Positions 1 through 8,244 of a DNA stretch of 64,000 nt are shown one piece after another; the stretch's first letter is position 1, and each line of letters starts with the position of its first letter. The notes under the pieces are model-generated. The model saw only the letters and a program-made list of their open reading frames with translations. It was not told where the DNA came from and made no database searches. Source of the DNA: Streptomyces hygroscopicus. Its GTDB lineage: Bacteria; Actinomycetota; Actinomycetes; Streptomycetales; Streptomycetaceae. Location of the stretch: positions 496,001 to 560,000 of the forward strand of contig CP018627.1 in the NCBI GenBank assembly GCA_002021875.1, written 5' to 3'. Position numbers and translations under genes: made by a program.

Positions 1-1
1 A

Positions 2-214
2 GGGCATCATGGCACCAGTCTCGCCACCTGGGCACGGCCGGATGGCGGCTGCTTCATCGCGCTCAGCGTCCTCGACGGCCGCGCCCGCGAAGTGGTGCGC
101 CTGGCCGCCGAGGCCGGTATCGCCGCCACGCCGGTCGGGGCCACTCACCCCTACGGCATCACCGTGTGCGTGCGGCGCGCCGGCTACGAGAGGCTGACCG
201 CCCAGCAAGACTGA
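2..214 (+). CDS. Aminotransferase-like protein, C-terminal end (partial)
   Basis: Only the last 70 codons are inside the window; the reading frame enters open at base 2 and stops at 212-214. The fragment carries a pattern (PDGGCF, then LDGRAREVVRLAAEAGI, then TPVGATHPYGI) resembling the C-terminal small domain of fold-type I PLP-dependent aminotransferases, where the substrate carboxylate-binding region lies. The last 15 residues fit the family less well, so the end may be altered. It runs in the same direction as the radical SAM operon but a strong hairpin separates them. Function is inferred from this tail alone. Confidence 0.5.
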   Translation, partial: GHHGTSLATWARPDGGCFIALSVLDGRAREVVRLAAEAGIAATPVGATHPYGITVCVRRAGYERLTAQQD

Positions 215-241
215 ACCAGCGACCACATTCGACAACGAGCG

Positions 242-272
242 CAACAAGGCCGGGCCATGCCCGGCCTTGTTG
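242..272 (+). terminator. Strong stem-loop terminator
   Basis: Perfect 14-bp inverted repeat (CAACAAGGCCGGGC with its complement) around a CAT loop, 28 bases after the stop of the aminotransferase-like gene. There is no long T-run after it, as is common for actinomycete terminators. It should insulate the downstream operon from upstream transcription. Confidence 0.85.
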
Positions 273-457
273 TATTTACGTCAACGGCGATGGTCCGTTT
301 AATGTTGAATTATTCCTTTTGCCCCGTGGCGGGTTTACGTCAGTCGTATGCGCGATCCCTTGCGGCCGCGACAGGTGTCTCATTGCTCAGGCAGGATCGT
401 GGCGCGTCTTAACGCTCGCCCATACCGCTCGGTTTCGAAGAGGGAAAGGGACTCGAA
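273..457 (+). promoter_or_regulatory. Promoter region of the KamA operon with repeated TTTACGTCA
   Basis: This AT-rich leader precedes the radical SAM gene. A 9-bp direct repeat, TTTACGTCA, occurs at 275-283 and 334-342, 59 bp apart. The first copy follows the terminator stem directly. The repeat could be a regulator site flanking the promoter; no regulator gene for it is visible nearby. A GGGAAAGGG stretch at 442-450 provides a ribosome binding site for the TTG start at 458. Confidence 0.4.
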
Positions 458-1795
458 TTGAATATCGGCAAGTTCACGCCCTACAATGGAAAAACAATTC
501 AACGCGCCCCACAATGGGCCCGGGTGCCCGAGGAACTCCGCGAGGCCGTCACTGTGGTCTCCCAGGTTCTCCCGTTCCGCACCAATCAGTACGTACTGGA
601 TGAGCTCATCAACTGGGACAGCATCCCGGACGACCCCATCTTCCGGCTGAACTTCCCCCACCGGGCAATGCTGGACGACGCCGACTACGTCACCCTGCGG
701 GATGCCATCGCCGCCGGCGACAAAGGGCGGATCGCGTTTCACGTGGGGAGGCTCCGCGAGCAGATGAACCCCCACCCTGCCGGCCAGCAAACCCACAACA
801 TACCCGAGTTGGACGGCGAGGAAGTCTCGGGGATCCAGCACAAGTACTCCCAGACAGTACTGTTCTTCCCCAAAGCCGGACAGTCCTGCCATGCCTACTG
901 CACGTTCTGCTTCCGCTGGCCGCAGTTCGTCGGCGACGACGAACTCGCCTTCGCCGCCAAGGATGCCCGGGGTCTGACCGCCTACCTCGCCCGTCACCGG
1001 GAGGTCACCGACGTCCTGATCACCGGCGGCGACCCGCTGATCATGCGGACAAAAACTCTGACCCGCTATATCGAACCACTCCTGACGCCGGAGTTCGAGC
1101 ACATCCAGAACATCCGGATCGGCACCAAATCGGTCGCCTACTGGCCCCAGAGGTTCGTCACCGACCGGGATGCCGACGAACTCATCCGGCTGTTCGAGCG
1201 GGTTGTCACCGCTGGTAAGCACCTGGCGATCATGGGCCACTACAACCACCCCGCCGAGCTGCGTCCCGACATCGCACAGACCGCCCTGAAGCGGATCATC
1301 GCCACAGGCGCGAACACGCGCCTCCAGTCGCCGGTGCTCAGGCACATCAACGACAACGCCGAGGCGTGGCGGGAGCTGTGGACGACCGGGGTGCGGCTGG
1401 GCGCCATCCCCTACTACATGTTCGTCGAACGCGATACCGGCGCCCGCTCCTACTTCGAGATTCCCCTGGTGAGGGCGTACGAGATCTTCCGCGACGCATA
1501 CCAGCGGGTCTCCGGCCTTGCCCGTACCGTGCGCGGCCCGTCGATGAGCGCGTTTCCCGGCAAGGTTCTCATCGACGGCACGCCCACCATCCGCGGCGAG
1601 AAGGTGTTCGCCCTTCAGCTCCTTCAGGGGCGCAACGCGGACTGGGCCCGCCGACCGTTCTACGCCGAGTACGATCCGCACGCGACCTGGTTCGACCAGC
1701 TCATCCCGGCGTTCGGGGCGGAGAAGTTCTTCTTTGAGGACGAACTTCCGGCCCCGGCGCCCGAGGCTCGTGAACTGACGGTGGTGGGCGCATGA
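458..1795 (+). CDS. KamA-family radical SAM 2,3-aminomutase, substrate uncertain
   Basis: Radical SAM and PLP-dependent aminomutase of 445 residues, slightly longer than clostridial lysine 2,3-aminomutase (about 416). The [4Fe-4S]/SAM motif CxxxCxxC is C144, C148, C151. The PLP-binding lysine is K369 in an AFPGK motif. Aligned without gaps to remembered lysine 2,3-aminomutase around the substrate pocket, the two aspartates that bind the lysine epsilon-amino group (D293 and D330 there) are R325 and S362 here. Glutamate 2,3-aminomutase has Lys and Asn at these places, so an acidic or otherwise non-lysine substrate is more likely. It starts at TTG 458 behind GGGAAAGGG. First gene of a six-gene operon; its stop overlaps the next ATG. 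The product is expected to be a beta-amino acid. Confidence 0.85.
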   Translation: MNIGKFTPYNGKTIQRAPQWARVPEELREAVTVVSQVLPFRTNQYVLDELINWDSIPDDPIFRLNFPHRAMLDDADYVTLRDAIAAGDKGRIAFHVGRLREQMNPHPAGQQTHNIPELDGEEVSGIQHKYSQTVLFFPKAGQSCHAYCTFCFRWPQFVGDDELAFAAKDARGLTAYLARHREVTDVLITGGDPLIMRTKTLTRYIEPLLTPEFEHIQNIRIGTKSVAYWPQRFVTDRDADELIRLFERVVTAGKHLAIMGHYNHPAELRPDIAQTALKRIIATGANTRLQSPVLRHINDNAEAWRELWTTGVRLGAIPYYMFVERDTGARSYFEIPLVRAYEIFRDAYQRVSGLARTVRGPSMSAFPGKVLIDGTPTIRGEKVFALQLLQGRNADWARRPFYAEYDPHATWFDQLIPAFGAEKFFFEDELPAPAPEARELTVVGA

Positions 1796-2646
1796 GCCGG
1801 CTGCCAACCCACGAACTCCTCGCGCTCAGGTTCGGGACTCAGACGGGGCGACTCGCGCGGGAGAACTTCCTGTTCGCCGACGACCGCTGCGCCACCGACA
1901 CTCCGGCTGGGTTCGACTTCTACATCTGGGTCATCCGAGGTCAGGATCAGGTGATCGTCGTCGATACCGGGTTTGCCGCCCACACGGGTGCGCGGCGTGG
2001 CCGCGAGCAACTTCATCACCCGGTCGAGGCCCTCGCCGGTCTTGGCATCGACCCCACCGACGTGTCGCATCTGCTGATCACGCACATGCACTGGGACCAT
2101 GCCGGTCACCTCGCCGCCTTCCCCACAGCTCGCGTTCATCTCCAAGAGCGGGAGCTCGCGTTCTGCACCGGCCGCGCCATGCGCCATGCCGCACCCCGCC
2201 GCCCCTTCGAGGCGGAGGATGTGAACGCGGTGATTCGGCTGCTGTTCGACGAGCGCCTCACCCTGCACGAGGGCCCAGCGACGATTGTGCCCGGCGTCGA
2301 GGTGCACCCGGCCCCTGGGCATACCCCCGGCCTTCAAGTAGTGCGCGTTCACACGAAGCGTGGCTGGGTGGTGTTGGCGAGCGATTCGTCGCACCTGTGG
2401 GCCAACATCCGTCGCCGGGCCCCGTTCCCGATCCTCGACCACCTCGCCTCCATGGTCGAGGCGTACGAGACCGTCGAAGATCTGGCGGACGGCGTCGACC
2501 ACGTCATCCCCGGTCATGATCCTCAGGTCGCCACCCGCTTCCCCCGGGTAGCGGACGCCCCCCGCTGGGTGCAGTTGCACGAGGATCCCATAGCCCCGTA
2601 CAGCGACCCGGCGGAGCTGGAGCTGAGCGAGCGGGTGATCTCGTGA
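1792..2646 (+). CDS. Metallo-beta-lactamase-fold hydrolase
   Basis: A 284-residue MBL-fold protein of the quorum-quenching lactonase/glyoxalase II type. The metal motif HxHxDH is seen as THMHWDHAGH near residue 100; further ligands are expected at the HTPG motif near residue 177 and at the DSSH and GHDP motifs. No signal peptide, so cytoplasmic. The start overlaps the KamA stop by 4 bp (ATGA) and the stop overlaps the next gene in the same way, implying translational coupling. Substrate is unknown; in this operon a lactone, lactam, thioester or amide of a beta-amino acid derivative is possible, by inference only. Confidence 0.8.
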   Translation: MSRLPTHELLALRFGTQTGRLARENFLFADDRCATDTPAGFDFYIWVIRGQDQVIVVDTGFAAHTGARRGREQLHHPVEALAGLGIDPTDVSHLLITHMHWDHAGHLAAFPTARVHLQERELAFCTGRAMRHAAPRRPFEAEDVNAVIRLLFDERLTLHEGPATIVPGVEVHPAPGHTPGLQVVRVHTKRGWVVLASDSSHLWANIRRRAPFPILDHLASMVEAYETVEDLADGVDHVIPGHDPQVATRFPRVADAPRWVQLHEDPIAPYSDPAELELSERVIS

Positions 2647-4505
2647 GGGCTGTTCAGGTCACGATTGTCGGGATGGGGCCGCGCGGCCTCGGCATCCTCC
2701 AGCACATCGCCCAGCGAGCCCATCAGCTCCCCGAGGGCGTTGAGCTGGACGTCCACCTTGTCGACCCCGGCGACACCGGGCAAGGGGCACACTCCAACCG
2801 GCAGCCCGAGTATCTGCTCACCAACACGCTCGCCAGCCAGCTCACCATGTTCCCCGACGGTAGCGGCCCGTCGTTCACCGATTGGGCCCAGCAGGTTGGC
2901 TACCGCCGCTTCGCAGGTGGCTACTACCGCACTGGCGAGGCATGTGGGGAGCCGATCGGGCCACACGACTACCTGCCGCGCAACTTGCTCGGCGAGTATC
3001 TCTCCTTCGCGTCCGACCACACCATCAGCTCGCTGCCCGCGAGCGTGCGAGTGGTGCACCACCGGGCTCGCGCCATCGACATGGAGCAGCTCTCCCCGCC
3101 CGGCAGGTACGTGCTGCGGACCGAGGACGGCTACGAGATTCCCTCCGATTTCCTGTTCCTCACCACCGGACACTGCCGGCGCACTCCCACCGACGAGGAT
3201 ATTCGGTTCGAGAATTTCGTCCGCGAACACCAGGGCCGCAACGACCGCCTCGCCTACCTGGCGGACTGCTACCCGGTCGACAAGCTCGGGCGCATCGCTC
3301 CCGGGGCCACGGTGGCCGTGCAGGGTTTCGGGCTGACCGCCCACGACGTCATCGCCCACCTCACCATCGGTCGGGGCGGACGTTTCGAGGGCGACGGCCA
3401 CGACATGCGCTACCTACCGTCCGGGCGCGAGCCGAGCGTGCTGTTGTTCTCCCGTCAGTGCCTACCCGCCGCCGCGCGCGGCATCAACCAGAAGGGCATC
3501 GCCGGCGCCTACCAGCCGCACTTCTTGACCCCCGAGGCCATACGCGGTTTGCGTGAGCACGCGGAGCGGGAGCGCGGCAGCACTCAGGTCGACTTCGAGG
3601 CGGAAGCCGTGCCGCTACTGCTTCGAGAGATGGGCTACGTTTACCGCTCCACGCTGGAGCAACGTCATATCCGGCCCGACCAGTACGAATTCACGGCGGC
3701 CGATCAGGCCGCTGTCGACGCCATCGTCGACCCGCTGGCTGGTAAGAGCTTCAGGGATCTGGACGCCTTCCGCGCCTTCTTCACGGCGTTCGTCACCGAG
3801 GACCTGGAGCACGCCGAGGAGGGCAACCGGACGAGCCCTGTCAAAGCTGCCACGGACGCCATCCGGGACGTGCGTGCCAGTCTGCGCGAGGCCGTCGAAT
3901 TCTCCGGCCTGACACCGGATTCGCATCGGGTGTTCAACACCCGCTGGGTGCCGCTCATGAACAGGATCGCGTTCGGGCCACCCCGCCGCCGTAACTACGA
4001 ACTTCTTGCACTGATGAACGCTGGTGTGGTCGATCTGGCTGGAGGACCGGGCTGCCGTATCGTCCCCGATCCTGAGACCTCCCGGTTCACCGTTGAAACC
4101 GAGTTCACCAACGGCCCGGCCATCCGACATGCCGACGCCTTGGTGGCGGCGCGCCTGGACTTGTTCCACCCCGAGGCGGACAGTTCCCCGCTGACCACCC
4201 GCCTGTTGGCACGCGGCCTGATCCGCCCCTATGGCAACGGCTCCTACGAGCCGGGCGGTGTGGACATCACACCCAGTGGCCGCGTCATCGCCAAGACCGG
4301 GACGCCGCTCACAGGTGTATGGGCTCTCGGATACCCCGTCGAAGGGCCGCGGTACTACACGTACTACCTGCCCAGGGACGGGCAGAAGTCGCGGTTCACG
4401 GACGAGGCGAACGCCGCCGTGTGCGACATGTGGCAGCAACTCACGATCATCGAGGAGGATGATTCCCGTGCCGATCGGCAGCGGCAGCCAGTTTCCATAC
4501 CCTGA
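2643..4505 (+). CDS. FAD/NAD(P)-binding oxidoreductase-like protein
   Basis: 620 residues starting at GTG. The N-terminus has a dinucleotide-binding beta-alpha-beta (VTIVGMGPRGLGIL, residues 7-20), and a further stretch, TVAVQGFGLTAHDVIAHL near 225-242, looks like a second Rossmann segment, as in NAD_binding_9-type proteins (PF13454), which are distant relatives of flavin N-hydroxylases. The C-terminus has a FAD-family-like ending (TPLTGVWALGYPVEGP). The reaction is unknown; an N-oxidation or dehydrogenation of the aminomutase product would fit but is not shown by the sequence. It overlaps the preceding gene by 4 bp and the following cupin gene by 38 bp. Confidence 0.7.
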   Translation: MRAVQVTIVGMGPRGLGILQHIAQRAHQLPEGVELDVHLVDPGDTGQGAHSNRQPEYLLTNTLASQLTMFPDGSGPSFTDWAQQVGYRRFAGGYYRTGEACGEPIGPHDYLPRNLLGEYLSFASDHTISSLPASVRVVHHRARAIDMEQLSPPGRYVLRTEDGYEIPSDFLFLTTGHCRRTPTDEDIRFENFVREHQGRNDRLAYLADCYPVDKLGRIAPGATVAVQGFGLTAHDVIAHLTIGRGGRFEGDGHDMRYLPSGREPSVLLFSRQCLPAAARGINQKGIAGAYQPHFLTPEAIRGLREHAERERGSTQVDFEAEAVPLLLREMGYVYRSTLEQRHIRPDQYEFTAADQAAVDAIVDPLAGKSFRDLDAFRAFFTAFVTEDLEHAEEGNRTSPVKAATDAIRDVRASLREAVEFSGLTPDSHRVFNTRWVPLMNRIAFGPPRRRNYELLALMNAGVVDLAGGPGCRIVPDPETSRFTVETEFTNGPAIRHADALVAARLDLFHPEADSSPLTTRLLARGLIRPYGNGSYEPGGVDITPSGRVIAKTGTPLTGVWALGYPVEGPRYYTYYLPRDGQKSRFTDEANAAVCDMWQQLTIIEEDDSRADRQRQPVSIP

Positions 4506-4941
4506 CTTCAAAAAACGCTACGACACCCCGCTGCCCGAGCCAGTGGTGTGGCGGTGGGCGGACACCTCCGGCCGGCTCGGCGACACGGAGCACCCCGAAC
4601 GCGGCACGCTCGCCCTGTCTCTGCCGAACGGCAGCGCCGAAATCATCCGTGATGTCGCCGTCGCCTACCAGGTCATCTCCGCTGGGAAGAACACCACCCC
4701 GCACGCGCATACCTGGTACCACCTGTTCGTCGTGCAAGCCGGCACCGGCACTGTCACCTTCCACGACACCAGCGAGACCACCGATCTGAACCCCGGGGAC
4801 CTTCTGCTCGTCCCGGCCTGGTCGCTGCACCACTTCAACAACCCCACCAGCCAGAACCTCGTCCTGCTGAACCTGATGAACATCCCGCTGTTGGCCCAGC
4901 TGGGGAACCTGGCCTCCAGGCAACCGGAGCCCGGCGCGTGA
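4468..4941 (+). CDS. Cupin-domain protein
   Basis: Single-domain cupin of 157 residues. The metal-binding motif 1 includes HAHTWYHLFVV, and motif 2 contains PGDLLLVPAWSLHHF. GTG at 4468 is chosen because a GAGGAGG ribosome binding site (4452-4458) sits 9 bp before it; the ATG at 4459 would touch that site. The start lies inside the end of the FAD-protein gene and the stop overlaps the MFS start (GTGA). Cupins of this type can be isomerases, dioxygenases or binding proteins; no specific role can be read. Confidence 0.75.
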   Translation: MPIGSGSQFPYPDFKKRYDTPLPEPVVWRWADTSGRLGDTEHPERGTLALSLPNGSAEIIRDVAVAYQVISAGKNTTPHAHTWYHLFVVQAGTGTVTFHDTSETTDLNPGDLLLVPAWSLHHFNNPTSQNLVLLNLMNIPLLAQLGNLASRQPEPGA

Positions 4942-6206
4942 CCGCGCGAGAGGTCGACGAGGCAGCGCCCGCCGAGACGGCTGTCCACTCAGCGGGCCCG
5001 TACAAGTGGGTCGTGCTCGCCGTCGCCGTTACCGCGCTGACCTCTGGCTCGATCGTCTACTCCGGCGTCAGTGTCCTGCTGCCGTTCTGGAAGGACACCT
5101 ACCACCTGTCCGCGGCCACCGCTGCTCTCGCGGCCACGGCGATCCAGGCTGGGCCGATCACCTCGATGCTGATCATCGGGCGGGCCATCGACCGCTACGG
5201 AGAGCGCTGGGTCGTCTCTCTCACGATGATCGCCATGGGCATCACGGCGTTCATCGCCGCGGCCGCGGGTCGCAATTACCCTGTGCTGCTGCTGTTCATC
5301 CTGGTGATGGGCGCCTTCTACGGATCTATCCTGCCTGGCGGGCAGCGGGCCATCACCCGCTGGTTCGAACCCGGCCTACGAGGTATGGCCACCGGCATAC
5401 GCCAAGCCGGTCTGCCGATCGGCGCCTCCATCGCCGGCGCCATCCTGCCCGCCGTCGCCCTGCACCACAGCTGGACCGCGGCCATGGTCGTCCAGGGAGT
5501 GGCCGGCATTCTCGGGGGCGTGGTCTTCGCCGCCTTCCACCGCAAGGCGGGTGACGCCACTACGAGTGCGCGAAAGACACCGGTAAACCTGCGCCGCTTG
5601 ATCCTCGGCCTCGTACGCGACAGGGCTGTCCGCTCGCTTCTCATCGCCGGACTCGCTTTGGCCGCGTTCCAGTACGTGTTCTCCGTGCAGATCTTGATCT
5701 TCCTCAACGATCACCTGCGCATCCCGATTGTCACGGCGGGCTTCATGTACTCGGTGGCCCAGGCTGCCGGAATCGCCGGCCGGATCGGTCTCGCCTGGAT
5801 CAGTGACCGTCTCTGGCCCGGCATGCGGATGCGCTCCTTGAAGTGGCTTCTCGCCTTCTCCGCGATCCCGATCGCCGCGCTCAGTATGTTGACCCCCGGC
5901 TCGCCCCGCGTGCTCGCATACGCGCTCTGCACGCTGCTGGGCCTGCTCAGCGTCGGCTGGTACCCGCTCTACCTCGTACAGGTCACCGACGTCGCCCCCC
6001 AGCACGCGGTCGCCTCCACAATCAGCTTCGCGATCACCCTGAACCAGATCGTCGCCGCCGCCCTGCCACCGCTGTTCGGCGCGCTCGTCGGCGCCACCGG
6101 CTACACGGTCGGCTGGCTCTTCCTGGTGGTCATTCTGGTTCTGACGGCTGCCCAACTGCACCGCACTCAGGCCGCCCCAAACCCCATCTCATCGCAGACC
6201 TCCTGA
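4938..6206 (+). CDS. MFS transporter
   Basis: 422-residue major facilitator superfamily permease with about 12 hydrophobic segments in two halves separated by a charged loop near residues 205-220. The loop after the second segment holds a GRAIDRYGERW element, a variant of the MFS motif A. The gene starts at GTG overlapping the cupin stop by 4 bp. Within this operon it most likely imports the substrate or exports the product of the KamA pathway; direction cannot be decided from sequence. Confidence 0.85.
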   Translation: MTAREVDEAAPAETAVHSAGPYKWVVLAVAVTALTSGSIVYSGVSVLLPFWKDTYHLSAATAALAATAIQAGPITSMLIIGRAIDRYGERWVVSLTMIAMGITAFIAAAAGRNYPVLLLFILVMGAFYGSILPGGQRAITRWFEPGLRGMATGIRQAGLPIGASIAGAILPAVALHHSWTAAMVVQGVAGILGGVVFAAFHRKAGDATTSARKTPVNLRRLILGLVRDRAVRSLLIAGLALAAFQYVFSVQILIFLNDHLRIPIVTAGFMYSVAQAAGIAGRIGLAWISDRLWPGMRMRSLKWLLAFSAIPIAALSMLTPGSPRVLAYALCTLLGLLSVGWYPLYLVQVTDVAPQHAVASTISFAITLNQIVAAALPPLFGALVGATGYTVGWLFLVVILVLTAAQLHRTQAAPNPISSQTS

Positions 6207-6218
6207 AGGGACCCGCTC

Positions 6219-6632
6219 GTGCTCAAGCGCATTGACCATATCGGTGTCGTCGTCAACGACCTGTTCCGCGCAAAGAAATTCCTCGAAAGCCTCGGTCTCG
6301 CCCTCGAGTTCGAACGCGAGGTGCCCGAACGGCATGTCAAAGCCGCGTTCTACCGGGTGGGTGACGGGGCTCGTATCGAGCTCATCGAACCCACCACCGG
6401 CGAGGCCCGCCAGCGCCGTCTCGGCGACGGCGACCAGGCTCGCATCGAGCACATCGCCGTCGAGGTCGACGGCAGCATCACCAAGATCATGCAGACTCTT
6501 CGCGGCATCGGCGTCGAATTCGTCGCTCCTGAGCCCGTGGCGATCGACGGCAACCTCAATGCCTTTTCCCGGCCCGACACCTCGGAGGGGATCCAGTTTC
6601 AGCTCCTCGAGCGCGACGCCGCGACGGCCTAA
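6219..6632 (+). CDS. VOC-family (glyoxalase/methylmalonyl-CoA epimerase-like) protein
   Basis: 137-residue vicinal-oxygen-chelate protein with two beta-alpha-beta-beta-beta modules. Expected metal ligands are visible: His in IDHIGVVV (residue 7), Glu in RIELIEP, His in IEHIAVEV and the C-terminal Glu in FQLLE. The overall look resembles methylmalonyl-CoA epimerase. GTG start 12 bp after the MFS stop, with GAAGGGA at 6204-6210. It closes the operon and could epimerise or isomerise a CoA- or amino-acid-derived intermediate; inference only. Confidence 0.75.
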   Translation: MLKRIDHIGVVVNDLFRAKKFLESLGLALEFEREVPERHVKAAFYRVGDGARIELIEPTTGEARQRRLGDGDQARIEHIAVEVDGSITKIMQTLRGIGVEFVAPEPVAIDGNLNAFSRPDTSEGIQFQLLERDAATA

Positions 6633-6726
6633 CCTGCGCGTTTCGCCTGCCGCGGTGTCCAGATCTCGATCCGAAAAGCGAAAGCGCCTTCTGAACTGGG
6701 ACGACAGGGCTTGGTCACGGGCGGTA

Positions 6727-7104
6727 TCACCTGGCCAGGCTCCAGGTGGAGAAGGCGACGATGTTCCAGTCCACGGGGGACGTCCGGGCGATCAGGCGGA
6801 TGTGCTCGTGTACCCGCTCACTGATCGCCTTCGGGCGTCCCCCGCTCCATTTCAGGTCCAGCGCGGTAGACCCCCGCTCGTTGAAGGCGTGGATGACATC
6901 ACGGACGTGCCCCTCGCCGACCTGCATCAGCGAGGTGATGTCCCTGACTGTCCGGCCCTGGGCGGACATCAGCACCACGATCGCCCGCCGCAGCCGGAAC
7001 GACGCGCTGGCGGCCACCGGTGGGTGTTCGCGAACAAACCCCGGCCGTAGCGCTGCCGTCAGGCGGCGAAGCTCCTCGCGGTCGCCGGTGTCGCGGGTGA
7101 CCGC
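6727..7104 (-). mobile_element. IS630-family transposase N-terminal remnant
   Basis: The reverse strand encodes the helix-turn-helix part of an IS630-type transposase (FRLRRAIVVLMSAQGRTV, then VIHAFNERGSTALD, then KWSGGRPKAI). The frame is open upstream to about 7104, with a likely N-terminus before residue V at 7017. It ends at SLAR* instead of continuing to the DDE catalytic domain, so only about the first third of an element survives. No terminal inverted repeats were recognised. It lies between the KamA operon and the SGNH hydrolase gene. Confidence 0.75.
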
Positions 7105-7113
7105 GAGGCCCGG

Positions 7114-7782
7114 TCACACGACCAGGCGCAGCCAGGCCGCCGCGAGTGCGGCATGACCGGCCGGCGTCGGGTGTACGCCATCCGCGGCCCAGTACTCCGG
7201 CCCGGTGGTCGCGGCGAGCTCGGCGAACATGCCGTCTGCGGCGAGCAGCTGCGCGCCGTACTTGCGGGCGAGCTCGCGCACGACCTGGATCTTCGGGTCC
7301 AGGTCGGTGCGCCATTCCTTGCGCTCTTCCTCTCCGATGCGCACGACACCGGCACCGGCCTCGACGACGCCGTGGATCGGCAGGAGGAACGGCTCGATGA
7401 GGATCAGCTTCGTGCCCGCCTCGGCGAGGGGCGCGAGCAGGCGGTCATAGCCCGCTTCGAACTCCTCCACGGGGATCACATACCCCTTGGGGTCCAGCGT
7501 GTGCCAGCCCATGTCGTTGACCCCGACGAGGATCGACACCACGTCCGGGCGTGCGTCGAGTACGTCTGTCTGCCAGCGAGCCTCGAGGTCCATTACCTTG
7601 TTGCCCCCGATCCCGGTGTTCAGCCAGGTCACGGGCCGGTCCGGGTACCGGAGCCCCCACTCGCCCGCGACGCGCAGCGGGTATCCGAACCCCAGACCGT
7701 CTTCGCTCTCCAGCCGTTGGCAGTCGGTGATCGAATCGCCGGTGAACATCACGGTGCTTCCCGATCGGACGGTGATCGTCAT
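7114..7782 (-). CDS. SGNH/GDSL hydrolase
   Basis: 222-residue SGNH-superfamily esterase/lipase-like enzyme. Block I is FTGDSITD with the nucleophile Ser, block II glycine in NTGIGGNKV, block III Asn in VGVND, block V DGVHPTPAGH with the Asp and His. The family acts on acyl esters or acetylated sugars. ATG at 7782 is preferred to longer upstream frames because AAGGAG (7788-7793 on the top strand as CTCCTT) precedes it at proper spacing and blocks begin right after. No signal peptide is obvious, so probably cytoplasmic. The gene ends close to the IS630 remnant. Confidence 0.85.
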   Translation of the reverse strand: MTITVRSGSTVMFTGDSITDCQRLESEDGLGFGYPLRVAGEWGLRYPDRPVTWLNTGIGGNKVMDLEARWQTDVLDARPDVVSILVGVNDMGWHTLDPKGYVIPVEEFEAGYDRLLAPLAEAGTKLILIEPFLLPIHGVVEAGAGVVRIGEEERKEWRTDLDPKIQVVRELARKYGAQLLAADGMFAELAATTGPEYWAADGVHPTPAGHAALAAAWLRLVV

Positions 7783-8244
7783 GTGCGCTCCTTGAACTCG
7801 GGTGAGGAGAGGAAGACGGAGGAGAACGGGTGACATTCCGGCGATATGGGTACCCGTCAGAACCTCTCGAAAGGTGCCGGACCCCACCGACATCGGACCG
7901 ACAGTCCCCGATATGCCGCCGACACCACGGCTCCGCCACCCGATCACCCCTGGCCAAAGCGCCGATCAGCCAGGAGGAAGTTTTGAGGGTCTCAACCCCA
8001 GGTCGGCGCGGCGGCTCGCCCGGGACCTCTACATGGGCGAGCCGAGCGTCTTATGAACGCACGCCACCCCGGCGGGGCACTGCGCCCGCCCGGAGTGCGC
8101 CACCGTCAGCCCTGGCCGTGAACCTGCAGGGTGACACGTCATTGCTCGTCGACCAGTTCGTAGGGCGGCGTGCGGCCGCCGGGCGGAGCCGGGCGGAGCC
8201 GGGCGGTGGCATCCGATCCGCGCCACGGCCCCGCCGAATGACCG
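7783..8244. other. 462-bp gene-free stretch
   Basis: No convincing gene in either strand. The left end carries the leader of the SGNH hydrolase. At 8178-8206 a 10-bp unit GCCGGGCGGA is repeated about three times in tandem, just before the end of the small secreted protein gene. Nothing else was recognised. Confidence 0.6.
8178..8206. repeat. Short tandem repeat, 10-bp unit
   Basis: Three near-perfect copies of GCCGGGCGGA, probably replication slippage in GC-rich non-coding DNA. No function is suggested. Confidence 0.7.

Noticed and set aside
458..1795. Calling the radical SAM gene kamA (lysine 2,3-aminomutase)
   Set aside because: Both lysine-specific aspartates are replaced, so the gene symbol and substrate would be over-claimed.
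8178..8206. CRISPR-like repeats
   Set aside because: Units are contiguous 10-mers without spacers; simple slippage repeat.
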